A stretch of DNA of 64,000 nt from Desulfobacterales bacterium. Its GTDB lineage: Bacteria > Desulfobacterota > Desulfobacteria > Desulfobacterales > Desulfobacteraceae. Positions 23,668-32,473 of the stretch are shown here, in pieces; position 1 is the first letter of the stretch, and each line of letters starts with the position of its first letter. The notes under the pieces are model-generated. The model saw only the letters and a program-made list of their open reading frames with translations. It did no database searches and was not told the origin of the DNA. Location: NCBI GenBank assembly GCA_023143455.1, contig JAGLHT010000001.1:1-64000 (forward strand). Reading direction: 5' to 3'. The translations under genes were made by a program, and so were the position numbers.

Positions 23668-25848
23668 ATGATTATAGCAAATAAACAAATTTCTCGTGAA
23701 CATCCTCCATTTATAATAGCAGAAATGTCAGGTAATCATAATCAATCTCTTGATCGAGCCTTGAAAATAGTTGAAGCGGCTGCTGGTGCAGGAGCTCATG
23801 CTATAAAACTTCAGACCTATACCCCAGATACAATGACACTGGATTTGGATCAAGGTGAATTTTATATCTCTGATAAGTCAAGCCTTTGGAAAGGTCGTTC
23901 TTTATATGATTTATATAAAGAAGCACATACACCTTGGGAATGGCATAAGCCACTTTTTGAGCGAGCAAGAGAGCTTGGTCTTATAGTATTCAGCACTCCT
24001 TTTGATAACACTGCCGTTGATTTTTTAGAAGATCTGAATGTACCATGCTATAAAATCGCATCATTTGAAAATACAGATATCCCTTTAATAAGGAAAGTAG
24101 CTTCTACGGGCAAGCCCATGATCATATCTACTGGTATGGCTTCTATTGTCGAGTTGGATGAGACAGTAAGAGCGGCTCGAGAGAGTGGTTGCCATGACAT
24201 TGTTTTGCTAAAATGTACAAGTACTTACCCCGCTACTTTTAAAAATACAAATATTGCTACAATACCACATATGCGTAAGCTTTTTGATTGTGAAGTCGGG
24301 CTTTCTGATCATACCAAAGGACTCGGTGCCTCTGTTGCCAGCATTTCTCTTGGTGCCACAATAATTGAAAAGCATTTCACCCTTAAACGTTCTGATGGTG
24401 GTGTTGATTCTGCCTTTTCCCTTGAGCCGGATGAAATGAAAAATTTAGTGGAAGAGACTATGCATGCTTGGCAGGCATTAGGCCAGATTACTTATGGAGT
24501 CACTGAAAAAGAAAAAGCGTCTATGAAGTTTCGGCGATCATTGTATTTAGCCAAAGATATAAATGCCGGAGATATTTTGACAAAAGAGAATGTGCGCTCT
24601 ATCAGGCCGGGATATGGGTTGCAACCTAAATATTTGGATGTGGTTTTGGGTAAAAAAGCTAGTCAAGATATTAAAAAAGGAACAGCTCTTGGCTGGGAGT
24701 TAATTGAACTTATTAAAAAGCATAATTTATTTCCTTATGGCCGCCAATCCATTGATGAGAAAGATATAGCTTCTGTCTGTTCAGTGCTTCGTTCCGATTA
24801 CTTAACAACGGGTCCTAAAGTTGAAGAATTTGAACAGGCTGTTTGTCGTTATATAGATACAAGGCATGGTATTGCAGTTTCAAGCGGGACTGCTGCTTTG
24901 CACTGCGCAATGTATGCTTTAAATATTGGTTCCGGGGATGAGGTAATTGTTTCTTCAATGACATTTGCTGCCACAGCTAATTGTGTTTGTTTTATGGGCG
25001 CTACTCCAGTGTTTGTAGATGTAGAGCCAGATACTCTGCTTATTGATCCAGAAAAAATCAAAGCTTTGGTTACTCCTAAAACAAAAGCAATTATTGGAGT
25101 TGATTATGCAGGTCAGCCCTGTGATTGGGATCACCTGCGTACAATTGCCAACAAGTATGATCTTGCCCTCGTGGCAGATTCCTGTCATGCAATTGGTGCA
25201 GAGTATAAAGGACGCAAAGTTGGAACTTTAGCAGACATGACTGTTTTTAGTTTTCATCCAGTCAAACATATTACCACTGGAGAAGGTGGTATGATTGTAA
25301 CAGATAATGAAGAGTGTGCTCAAAAAATGCGACTATTTAGGAACCATGGCATAACTATTGATGCTATGAATAAGGAAAAAAATGGGGCATGGTTTTACGA
25401 GATGATTGATCTTGGGTATAATTATCGAATAACAGATATTCAGTGTGCTTTGGGCATAAGTCAGCTTAAAAAATTACCAGAATGGGTAAGACGCAGACAG
25501 GCAATTGCTTTCACTTATAGCCAGTTTTTTTCAGAAACCAAACTGGCCAAGCCATTAAAAGTCCGTAAATCTATCCAACATGCATATCATCTCTATGTTG
25601 TACGCATTATTAAAAGAGATGAAATTTTACTAAAGTTACGAGAAAATGGAATTGGAGTGAATGTACATTATATGCCTGTGCATTTGCATCCATTTTATCA
25701 GCAAAAATTTGGATATAAAAAAGGGCTTTGCCCTATCGCGGAAGATGCGTATAAAGACATAATATCACTACCTCTTTGGCCTGGAATGGAAGAAAATGAT
25801 ATTTTACATATAAACAATTTTTTTAAAAAAATAATGAATAGAATATAG
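23668..25848 (+). CDS. pseI: Pseudaminic acid synthase (PseI) fused to PseC-like aminotransferase
   Basis: A 726-residue fusion. Residues 1 to about 351 are a NeuB-family synthase: IIAEMSGNHNQSLDRA, IKLQTYTPD, KIASFEN, SDHTKG, IIEKHFTL, then a SAF/antifreeze-like domain (about 290-350). PseI condenses the 6-deoxy sugar with phosphoenolpyruvate. Residues about 352-726 are a DegT/DnrJ/EryC1/StrS aminotransferase resembling PseC (VSSGTAALHCAMYAL, ADSCHAIGAEY, PLP lysine K533 in FHPVKHITTGEGG). Both active sites look intact, and the frame is continuous with no stop at the join. A fusion of these two steps is unusual. Confidence 0.87.
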   Translation: MIIANKQISREHPPFIIAEMSGNHNQSLDRALKIVEAAAGAGAHAIKLQTYTPDTMTLDLDQGEFYISDKSSLWKGRSLYDLYKEAHTPWEWHKPLFERARELGLIVFSTPFDNTAVDFLEDLNVPCYKIASFENTDIPLIRKVASTGKPMIISTGMASIVELDETVRAARESGCHDIVLLKCTSTYPATFKNTNIATIPHMRKLFDCEVGLSDHTKGLGASVASISLGATIIEKHFTLKRSDGGVDSAFSLEPDEMKNLVEETMHAWQALGQITYGVTEKEKASMKFRRSLYLAKDINAGDILTKENVRSIRPGYGLQPKYLDVVLGKKASQDIKKGTALGWELIELIKKHNLFPYGRQSIDEKDIASVCSVLRSDYLTTGPKVEEFEQAVCRYIDTRHGIAVSSGTAALHCAMYALNIGSGDEVIVSSMTFAATANCVCFMGATPVFVDVEPDTLLIDPEKIKALVTPKTKAIIGVDYAGQPCDWDHLRTIANKYDLALVADSCHAIGAEYKGRKVGTLADMTVFSFHPVKHITTGEGGMIVTDNEECAQKMRLFRNHGITIDAMNKEKNGAWFYEMIDLGYNYRITDIQCALGISQLKKLPEWVRRRQAIAFTYSQFFSETKLAKPLKVRKSIQHAYHLYVVRIIKRDEILLKLRENGIGVNVHYMPVHLHPFYQQKFGYKKGLCPIAEDAYKDIISLPLWPGMEENDILHINNFFKKIMNRI

Positions 25849-25854
25849 ATATAG

Positions 25855-25881
25855 ACACCCTTTGGGCAAGTGTGTTTTTTT
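25855..25881 (+). terminator. Weak terminator-like hairpin
   Basis: An interrupted stem (ACA..CCC with GGG..TGT, TTT loop, short bulge) is followed by seven Ts. It could reduce transcription into the ABC transporter gene. Confidence 0.3.
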
Positions 25882-25914
25882 ACAAAATTTTAAATTTTAA
25901 TATGAAAGATTTCA

Positions 25915-27744
25915 ATGCAAGATAAAGCTCAACAAACATATAGTTATATCTATATTTTTAAATGGATATATGCTCGCCTTCAAAAATTTAGGAAGAGGCA
26001 ATTCTGGGCATTGCTTATAGGAATGCTATGTGTTGCTATTCTTGAAACCATCGCTCTCGCTTCGGTTGCATTTTTTGCATCATCGATTACTGATCCTGTA
26101 AATGTTTTATCGTCAAAATATTTAAACTTTGTTAATCAATTTTTTGAAGTAAGTTTTTTACATTCAGAAAATGGGCTAATTATTTCTTCAGGACTTTTAA
26201 TGATATTTTTAATAACTATTAAGAATAGTATTAAAACGTTTGTTAACTATAGGATTACGCGTTTTTCAATTGCCAACGAGGCTTATTTTGGAGAGATACT
26301 ATTAAATGGATTTCTAACTCTGCCTTACCAATGGCATCTTGTTCGAAATACTGCAGACCTTGTTAATGCGGTGCAATGGCGAATTTTTTTAGGGAGGAAT
26401 TTTTTTCAACCATGCTTAATAATTCTGAATGATGTGTTAATGATTTCGATTATGCTAATATTGCTTTTTATTGTGCAGCCAATAAATTTATTTATTATCC
26501 TTTTTGTGCTTGGTGGTTCTGCTTACTTTATTTATACTGTTATTAGAGTTTTAATAGACAAAACATCAACAATCGCAGCAAATTATGAGCTTACAATTAA
26601 TAAAGAAGCAACAATGTCAATTCATGGTGTTAAAGATGTAAAAATATCTCAAAAAGAGAAAGCCTTTGTTTCAAAATTTGTTGAGAAGGCATTACCTTTG
26701 TCTAAAGTTTCAGCAACTCAGAGATTTTACAGTGAGGCTCCTGCATTTATTTTGGAAACTGTTGGGTTTGGTATGCTTTACATATCAATATGCATAATGC
26801 TTTTAAAATTTAATAACACTACTGCGTATGTAACTGGAAGTTTGGCACTTCTTGCAGTGACTGCTTGGAAGGTAATCCCTGCAGTAGCTAAAACTTTAGG
26901 TAGTGCAACAGCTATAAGAGGTGCCTTGCCATATATCAAACATATGATAGATTATTTTGTATTCATTGAAGCTGATAAGGGTGTTTCTCTACATAAACAA
27001 ATCAACGCTTATGATTCTTTTCATTTTTTAAATAATATTAGATTTAATGAGGTCAGTTTTGTCTATCAAGGATCTAAACAAAAGGTCATTCAAAATTTTA
27101 ATTTTGAAATTAAAAAAGGTGATACTATTGGAGTGATAGGAGCATCCGGTTCAGGTAAAAGTACATTGGTTGATATATTAATTGGTCTTTTACAACCAGT
27201 CCAAGGTACAGTTACAATGGATGATAATACCTTGACACCTGAGTTATTACCCCAATGGTTAAAGCTAATAGGGTATGTTTCACAATCACCTTATATCTAC
27301 GATGGCACTATTGCTGAAAATGTAGCATTTGGGATAGAATCAAAAGAACTTGATAGGGATAGAGTCAGAGAATGCTGTCATATGGCAGCTATGGATGATT
27401 TTTTGTATGATTTACCTGGCAACATAGATTCTTTTATTGGTGAACGGGGTGTAAAACTTTCTGGAGGCCAACAGCAGCGAGTGGCGATAGCTAGATCACT
27501 TTATAATAAACCGGAGATTATGATTTTTGATGAAGCCACAAGTTCTCTCGATACGAAAAGTGAAAAATTGATTCAGGATACCATTTATTCTTTTAAAGGC
27601 ACACAGACCCTGATAATAGTCGCTCATAGGCTCAGCACTGTTAAAGACTGTGATAGAATAATATGGCTTGATAAAGGGAAAATAATGTTGCAGGGAGAAA
27701 CTGAAAAGATTCTTACAAAGTATCAACAAATGATGAATAATTAG
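25915..27744 (+). CDS. ABC transporter, fused permease and ATPase (glycan flippase type)
   Basis: A 609-residue type IV ABC half-transporter. The N-terminal membrane domain (about 1-330) has roughly six transmembrane segments. The ATPase domain carries Walker A GASGSGKST (409-417), the LSGGQQQR signature (near 516-523), Walker B IMIFDEATSS and a H-loop (VAHRLS). Its domain order resembles MsbA and PglK, which flip lipid-linked glycans. Placed directly after the nonulosonate genes, it probably moves a lipid-linked oligosaccharide across the inner membrane. The actual substrate is inferred. Confidence 0.85.
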   Translation: MQDKAQQTYSYIYIFKWIYARLQKFRKRQFWALLIGMLCVAILETIALASVAFFASSITDPVNVLSSKYLNFVNQFFEVSFLHSENGLIISSGLLMIFLITIKNSIKTFVNYRITRFSIANEAYFGEILLNGFLTLPYQWHLVRNTADLVNAVQWRIFLGRNFFQPCLIILNDVLMISIMLILLFIVQPINLFIILFVLGGSAYFIYTVIRVLIDKTSTIAANYELTINKEATMSIHGVKDVKISQKEKAFVSKFVEKALPLSKVSATQRFYSEAPAFILETVGFGMLYISICIMLLKFNNTTAYVTGSLALLAVTAWKVIPAVAKTLGSATAIRGALPYIKHMIDYFVFIEADKGVSLHKQINAYDSFHFLNNIRFNEVSFVYQGSKQKVIQNFNFEIKKGDTIGVIGASGSGKSTLVDILIGLLQPVQGTVTMDDNTLTPELLPQWLKLIGYVSQSPYIYDGTIAENVAFGIESKELDRDRVRECCHMAAMDDFLYDLPGNIDSFIGERGVKLSGGQQQRVAIARSLYNKPEIMIFDEATSSLDTKSEKLIQDTIYSFKGTQTLIIVAHRLSTVKDCDRIIWLDKGKIMLQGETEKILTKYQQMMNN

Positions 27745-27871
27745 TAACTTTAATATTATTCTGACATGAGATACTTATTGGAAATTATATCATTGGCAAC
27801 TGCAATAATTCGAGTAGGAATCTGCTCAACAAGTTTTCACAATATAGGAAAATTAAATAAAAAAATAATAG

Positions 27872-28417
27872 ATGAAAAAATATTCTAAAATTATTGAAAC
27901 TAGTCGGCTTTTGATTACGCCATTTACTCAGAAACACATTACTCCTCTTTATATCAGTTGGTTAAACAATTCCAAAATAATGCGCTATAGTGAGCAGCGC
28001 CATGTCTTACATACTTTTGAATCGTGTAAACAGTATTGGCATTCTTTTTATGATACACCCAATATGTTGTGGGCTATTGAAGAAACTATGAATGGACTTG
28101 GACATATTGGCAATATTAGTACATATATTGATGTGAATAACAAAATTGCCGATATTGGCATTCTAATTGGAGCAAGGGATGCTCAAGGTTTAGGTTATGG
28201 ATATGAAGCATTTAAAAGCGTCTCAGAGTATTTATTTAAATATAAAAAAATAAGAAAACTCACAGCAGGAACAGTATCAATAAATTTACCCATGCTTAAG
28301 CTGATGAAGAAAATGAAAATGAGAGACGATGGGATACGGATACGTCATTATCTTGTTGATGGCGAATTGGTGGATGTAGTCCACATGGCTTTATTTTCGG
28401 AAGATATCGGGAAATAG
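27872..28417 (+). CDS. GNAT-family N-acetyltransferase (RimJ/RimL-like)
   Basis: A 181-residue acetyl-CoA-dependent transferase. It has the opening IETSRLLITPFTQKHI, an acetyl-CoA loop region IGARDAQGLGYGYEAFK (near 105-122) and LMKKMKMRDDGI near the end. In this locus it most likely acetylates an amino-sugar nucleotide, although RimJ/L-like proteins can also acetylate proteins. It lies 11 bases before the next gene. There is no clear Shine-Dalgarno. Confidence 0.8.
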   Translation: MKKYSKIIETSRLLITPFTQKHITPLYISWLNNSKIMRYSEQRHVLHTFESCKQYWHSFYDTPNMLWAIEETMNGLGHIGNISTYIDVNNKIADIGILIGARDAQGLGYGYEAFKSVSEYLFKYKKIRKLTAGTVSINLPMLKLMKKMKMRDDGIRIRHYLVDGELVDVVHMALFSEDIGK

Positions 28418-28427
28418 ATTATAGGAA

Positions 28428-30011
28428 ATGGATAATATTAAAAGAATAAGCAATTTTACTCAGCGCCTTATAAAAGGCTTTTGGATATTGTTTTTTGATA
28501 AAGCCTTTAGAAATTTTATCTTGCATAATAGAAAAATATGGAAAAGATATAATAACAACGATTCAAAAGCAGAAGTTTTGTTCGAATTTACTGACATGCA
28601 ACCTAGTATAATTTCATACAGCTATTTTTCAAATGTTTTAGCTGAAAAATTTAATGCGAAGATCAGGGCATATTCATTCGGGAAAAATAGCTGGGTTAGT
28701 TTGTATCAAAAAAAACTCTATCGATCTTTTAATGCCGACGTTTTTTCATATAGACTGAATAAAGCCCAGAAAAGTGAGCTAGGAGAATTGTTTAATAGTG
28801 TTTATTCAACTCTGCATTCAAAGAATGATGTTTTTGATTTGTGCATTTCTGGTGTGTGGTTCGGAGATTTGCTTTATGATTCTCATATGATGACTTATAA
28901 ATTACCTACAGTGGACATAAATGATAATAAGTTCAAAAAAACACTTAGGGAGGCATTATATCAATTCATATATTGGCGTGATTACTTTACATCACATGAT
29001 GTGAAGGCTATCAATGTAACCCATTGTTGTTATCTTATCGCAATTCCCTTGAGGGTAGCAATTCACAAAGGTATCCCTGCATATCAGGTTAATGTATATG
29101 GAGGTTTTTATTTATCTGGCCAGAGATTTTGGGCATATACAGATTTTTATGATTATCCCCTCCAATTTTCAGAGTTATCTAAAACTGAACAGCTATATGG
29201 TGTGGAAATTGCGAAAGAAAGAATTGATAGACGATTTGCTGGTGAAGTAGGTGTTGATATGGCTTATTCGACAAAATCAGCTTATACGAATATTAAAAAA
29301 GATAGAGTATTATCTAATAATGACAAATTCAAAATTTTAATTGCAGCTCATTGTTTTTTTGACAGCCCAAATGGGCTTGGGCCCAATCTGTTTATAGATT
29401 TTTTTGAATGGTTTAATTTTCTTGGCAAGATTTCTGAAAAGACTGATTATGAATGGTATTTGAAAACTCACCCTGACTATTTGCCAGGCAATATCGAAAT
29501 TTTAAATATGTTTATTGATAGATATCCTAAGTTTAGATTAATTTCATCTGATACTTCACATCATCAACTGATTGATGAAGGGATAGATTGTGTTCTTACT
29601 ACCTATGGAACAATTGGGTGGGAATACGCTGCTTTTGGTAAATTAGCTATTAATGCTTCTTTAAGTTGTCCTCATATTGCATATAATTTTAATCTTTGTC
29701 CCAAAAACATTGAAGAGTATGAAAATCTGTTAATGAGGTTGTCTGAACAAAATATTGATATCGATATAAATGAAATTTATGAATATTATTATATGAAATT
29801 AAGACGAGATAATATGTCGAACTGGTTATATCAAGATTATCATTCTTATATTAAAAATGTTGGTGGATATGATAACCAATTTGTTTCAATAGCATATAAT
29901 TATTTTATTGATGAATTTACTAATAGCATTCACAATCAAACAATTGCTTTGTTAAATAATTTTATAGATTCTAAAGATTATTGTATGCAAGAAAAACATT
30001 ATTTAAATTGA
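28428..30011 (+). CDS. Probable capsule-type glycosyltransferase (family not assigned)
   Basis: A 527-residue protein that I cannot place confidently. It is soluble, with no signal peptide. The last third resembles GT-B or capsule-polysaccharide transferases: FKILIAAHCFFDSPNG, YEWYLKTHPDY and LTTYGTIGWEYAAFGK, a pattern seen where a nucleotide sugar or polymer end is bound. Unusually many aromatic residues occur in the N-terminal half. It is followed after 12 bases by rfbF. A role in assembling the polymer is an inference. Confidence 0.55.
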   Translation: MDNIKRISNFTQRLIKGFWILFFDKAFRNFILHNRKIWKRYNNNDSKAEVLFEFTDMQPSIISYSYFSNVLAEKFNAKIRAYSFGKNSWVSLYQKKLYRSFNADVFSYRLNKAQKSELGELFNSVYSTLHSKNDVFDLCISGVWFGDLLYDSHMMTYKLPTVDINDNKFKKTLREALYQFIYWRDYFTSHDVKAINVTHCCYLIAIPLRVAIHKGIPAYQVNVYGGFYLSGQRFWAYTDFYDYPLQFSELSKTEQLYGVEIAKERIDRRFAGEVGVDMAYSTKSAYTNIKKDRVLSNNDKFKILIAAHCFFDSPNGLGPNLFIDFFEWFNFLGKISEKTDYEWYLKTHPDYLPGNIEILNMFIDRYPKFRLISSDTSHHQLIDEGIDCVLTTYGTIGWEYAAFGKLAINASLSCPHIAYNFNLCPKNIEEYENLLMRLSEQNIDIDINEIYEYYYMKLRRDNMSNWLYQDYHSYIKNVGGYDNQFVSIAYNYFIDEFTNSIHNQTIALLNNFIDSKDYCMQEKHYLN

Positions 30012-30023
30012 CAGGAATTCTCT

Positions 30024-30815
30024 ATGAGTAAAACTATGCAAACTGTAATTTTATGTGGTGGACTTGGTACTCGTCTGAGGGAAGAAACAGAATTTCGACC
30101 CAAACCCATGGTAAATATTGGTGACAAGCCAATACTGTGGCATATAATGAAAATATTCTCTTGTTTTGGGCATAGTGATTTTGTACTTCCGTTAGGTTAT
30201 AAGGGTGAAATGATTAAGGAATACTTCTGGCATTACGAATTAATGAATAATGATGTCACCATTGAGCTTGGGAAGCAGGATTCTTGTTGTTTGCATAATT
30301 GTCATGATGAAGCAGGGTGGGAAATAACTTTGGTAAACACAGGTGAGAAGACTTTAAAAGGTGGGCGTTTGAAACGCATTGAGAAGTACATAAAAGATGA
30401 TGCGTTTATGCTTACTTATGGAGATGGAGTTGCTGATATTGATATTAATGATTTGCTTGAGTTTCATCAACAGCATGGAAAGATTGCAACCGTTACTGGG
30501 GTTCCCCCAACTGCTAGATTCGGAGAACTTAGCATCAACAATGATCAGGTTATTTCTTTCCAGGAGAAACCGGAGGCTTCGAAATCAGGCCAAATAAGCG
30601 GTGGTTTTTTTGTTCTTAATAAGGATATTTTTGATTTTCTCTCTGAAGATGAGAATTGTGATCTTGAGTTTGGAGCTTTAGAAAAGATTGCAGCCGCCGG
30701 AGAATTAATGGTTTATAAGCATTCAGGCTTTTGGGCATGTATGGATACAGTTCGTGATGTGGAATATTTGAATAAACTTTGGGCAGAAGGCAATGCTAAA
30801 TGGAAAATATGGTAG
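30024..30815 (+). CDS. rfbF: Glucose-1-phosphate cytidylyltransferase
   Basis: Makes CDP-glucose from CTP and glucose-1-phosphate, the entry step to CDP-6-deoxyhexoses. The 263 residues have the nucleotide-binding loop LCGGLGTRLREETEFRPKPM (first 35 residues), GYKGEMIKEYF, TYGDGVADI and FWACMDTVRDVEYLN near the end, all typical of RfbF. The Shine-Dalgarno is AGGA. It overlaps rfbG by 16 bases, which suggests coupled translation. Confidence 0.95.
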   Translation: MSKTMQTVILCGGLGTRLREETEFRPKPMVNIGDKPILWHIMKIFSCFGHSDFVLPLGYKGEMIKEYFWHYELMNNDVTIELGKQDSCCLHNCHDEAGWEITLVNTGEKTLKGGRLKRIEKYIKDDAFMLTYGDGVADIDINDLLEFHQQHGKIATVTGVPPTARFGELSINNDQVISFQEKPEASKSGQISGGFFVLNKDIFDFLSEDENCDLEFGALEKIAAAGELMVYKHSGFWACMDTVRDVEYLNKLWAEGNAKWKIW

Positions 30816-31894
30816 CTCAAAAATTTTGGAAAGGAAAATCTGTTTTTATTACAGGGCATAATGGCTTTAAAGGTTCTTGGCTTTCTGTTTGGTTGCATAG
30901 AATGGGTGCGAACGTTACAGGGTATTCAATTGCTCCGCCAACCATACCTAATCTTTTTGAGCTAACAAGTATTGATAATGATATTACTACAATTAACAAT
31001 GATATTCGAGATTATAGCCTGGTAGAAAAAGCAATAAGAATCAATAAACCTGAAATAGTCTTTCACCTGGCAGCTCAGCCTCTGGTTAGTAGATCCTACA
31101 TAGATCCCATTGAGACCTATTCAACTAATATTATGGGTACAGTGAATATTTTAGAGGCGATTAGAAAAATAGATTGTGTCAAGGTAGTCATAAACGTTAC
31201 AAGTGATAAATGTTACGATAATAAAGAATGGGTTTGGGGCTATCGAGAAAATGATCCAATGGGAGGATATGATCCGTATTCAAGCAGTAAAGGATGTTCT
31301 GAGTTAGTCACTTCTGCATATCTTAATTCTTTTTTTAATCCTGAAAAATATGAAACACATGGCGTGGCCATAGCTTCAGTTCGTGCAGGCAATGTCATTG
31401 GGGGAGGAGATTTTGGCGAGGATAGGCTTGTTCCTGATATTGTGAGAGCTTTTTCTATGGATGAATCAGTTATTATTAGACAACCGAATTCTATCCGGCC
31501 GTGGCAACATGTTCTTGAACCACTTTCAGGTTATTTATTGCTTGCACAGAAACTTTATAATGGGGGCGCAAAGTATTCGGGAGCATGGAATTTTGGCCCC
31601 TCGGAGGATTGTGTGAAAACAGTTAGTTGGATTGTCGAAACAATTGCAAATAATTGGGGACAAAATGCAAAATGGATGATTGATAATGAGAACCATTTCC
31701 ATGAAGCACAATTGTTAAAACTCGATTGTTCCAAGGCAAGAAATTTACTGGGATGGAAAGCAATATTTAATATTAAAAAGACTTTAGAGTTGACAGTTGA
31801 CTGGTATAGAATTTATTGTAGCAATCCAAACTTGCTAAGGGAAAAAACAGAAAAACAGATAGCAGAGTATGAAAATCACACCTTTACCGCTTAA
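30800..31894 (+). CDS. rfbG: CDP-glucose 4,6-dehydratase
   Basis: An extended SDR enzyme that converts CDP-glucose to CDP-4-keto-6-deoxyglucose. The 364 residues have the family GHNGFKGSWLS motif, VFHLAAQPLV, the YxxxK pair in YDPYSSSKG, and RAGNVIGGGDFGEDRL. The ATG has an AGAAGG Shine-Dalgarno inside rfbF. It overlaps the 3,5-epimerase gene by 26 bases. With RfbF it gives the common precursor of CDP-dideoxy and branched sugars. Confidence 0.95.
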   Translation: MENMVAQKFWKGKSVFITGHNGFKGSWLSVWLHRMGANVTGYSIAPPTIPNLFELTSIDNDITTINNDIRDYSLVEKAIRINKPEIVFHLAAQPLVSRSYIDPIETYSTNIMGTVNILEAIRKIDCVKVVINVTSDKCYDNKEWVWGYRENDPMGGYDPYSSSKGCSELVTSAYLNSFFNPEKYETHGVAIASVRAGNVIGGGDFGEDRLVPDIVRAFSMDESVIIRQPNSIRPWQHVLEPLSGYLLLAQKLYNGGAKYSGAWNFGPSEDCVKTVSWIVETIANNWGQNAKWMIDNENHFHEAQLLKLDCSKARNLLGWKAIFNIKKTLELTVDWYRIYCSNPNLLREKTEKQIAEYENHTFTA

Positions 31895-32414
31895 AGATTC
31901 ATATTTGATTGTAGCTGATCCTTTTAAAGATGATCGAGGCCAATTTACTCGGATTTTCTGTAAAAAAGAGATATCAACAACTGGGTTAAAAAAGGATATT
32001 GTTCAGATAAATCATTCCTTGACTGTTCAGAAAGGTGCAGTGCGTGGGATGCATTTCCAATTTCCTCCTATGGTAGAGATCAAAATGGTTAAGTGTTTGA
32101 GTGGAGCCGTATTTGATGTAATTATTGATCTCAGAAAAGATTCTCCTACATTTTTGAAATGGCATGGAGTAATATTATCTGAAAAAAATTTAAATATGAT
32201 TTATATCCCAGAAGGTTTTGCCCATGGATTTCAGACAATGGAGAAAAACTGTAAACTTTTATATTTTCATACTGAATTCTATAATCCTGAATTCGAAGGT
32301 AGTGTTAGATATAACGATCCGTTAATAAAGATCTCATGGCCACTGGAAATTACTGATATCTCAAATAAAGATAAAGATCATCCACTATTAGCAGGGGATT
32401 TTTCTGGTATTTAG
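31869..32414 (+). CDS. dTDP-4-dehydrorhamnose 3,5-epimerase-like cupin enzyme
   Basis: A 181-residue RmlC-family epimerase. Catalytic features are the histidine in VRGMHFQFPP, DLRKDSPTF and the aromatic FYNPEFEGSVRYNDP region. Most RmlC proteins act on dTDP sugars. Because this gene overlaps rfbG and no dTDP-sugar genes are nearby, the substrate is more likely CDP-4-keto-6-deoxyglucose. Whether it epimerises C3, C5 or both is unknown. Confidence 0.85.
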   Translation: MKITPLPLKDSYLIVADPFKDDRGQFTRIFCKKEISTTGLKKDIVQINHSLTVQKGAVRGMHFQFPPMVEIKMVKCLSGAVFDVIIDLRKDSPTFLKWHGVILSEKNLNMIYIPEGFAHGFQTMEKNCKLLYFHTEFYNPEFEGSVRYNDPLIKISWPLEITDISNKDKDHPLLAGDFSGI

Positions 32415-32473
32415 TATGATTTGTAAAAATATGTTGCGCTCTCTGAGCTATGTAATTACTAAAGAAGGTTTTT

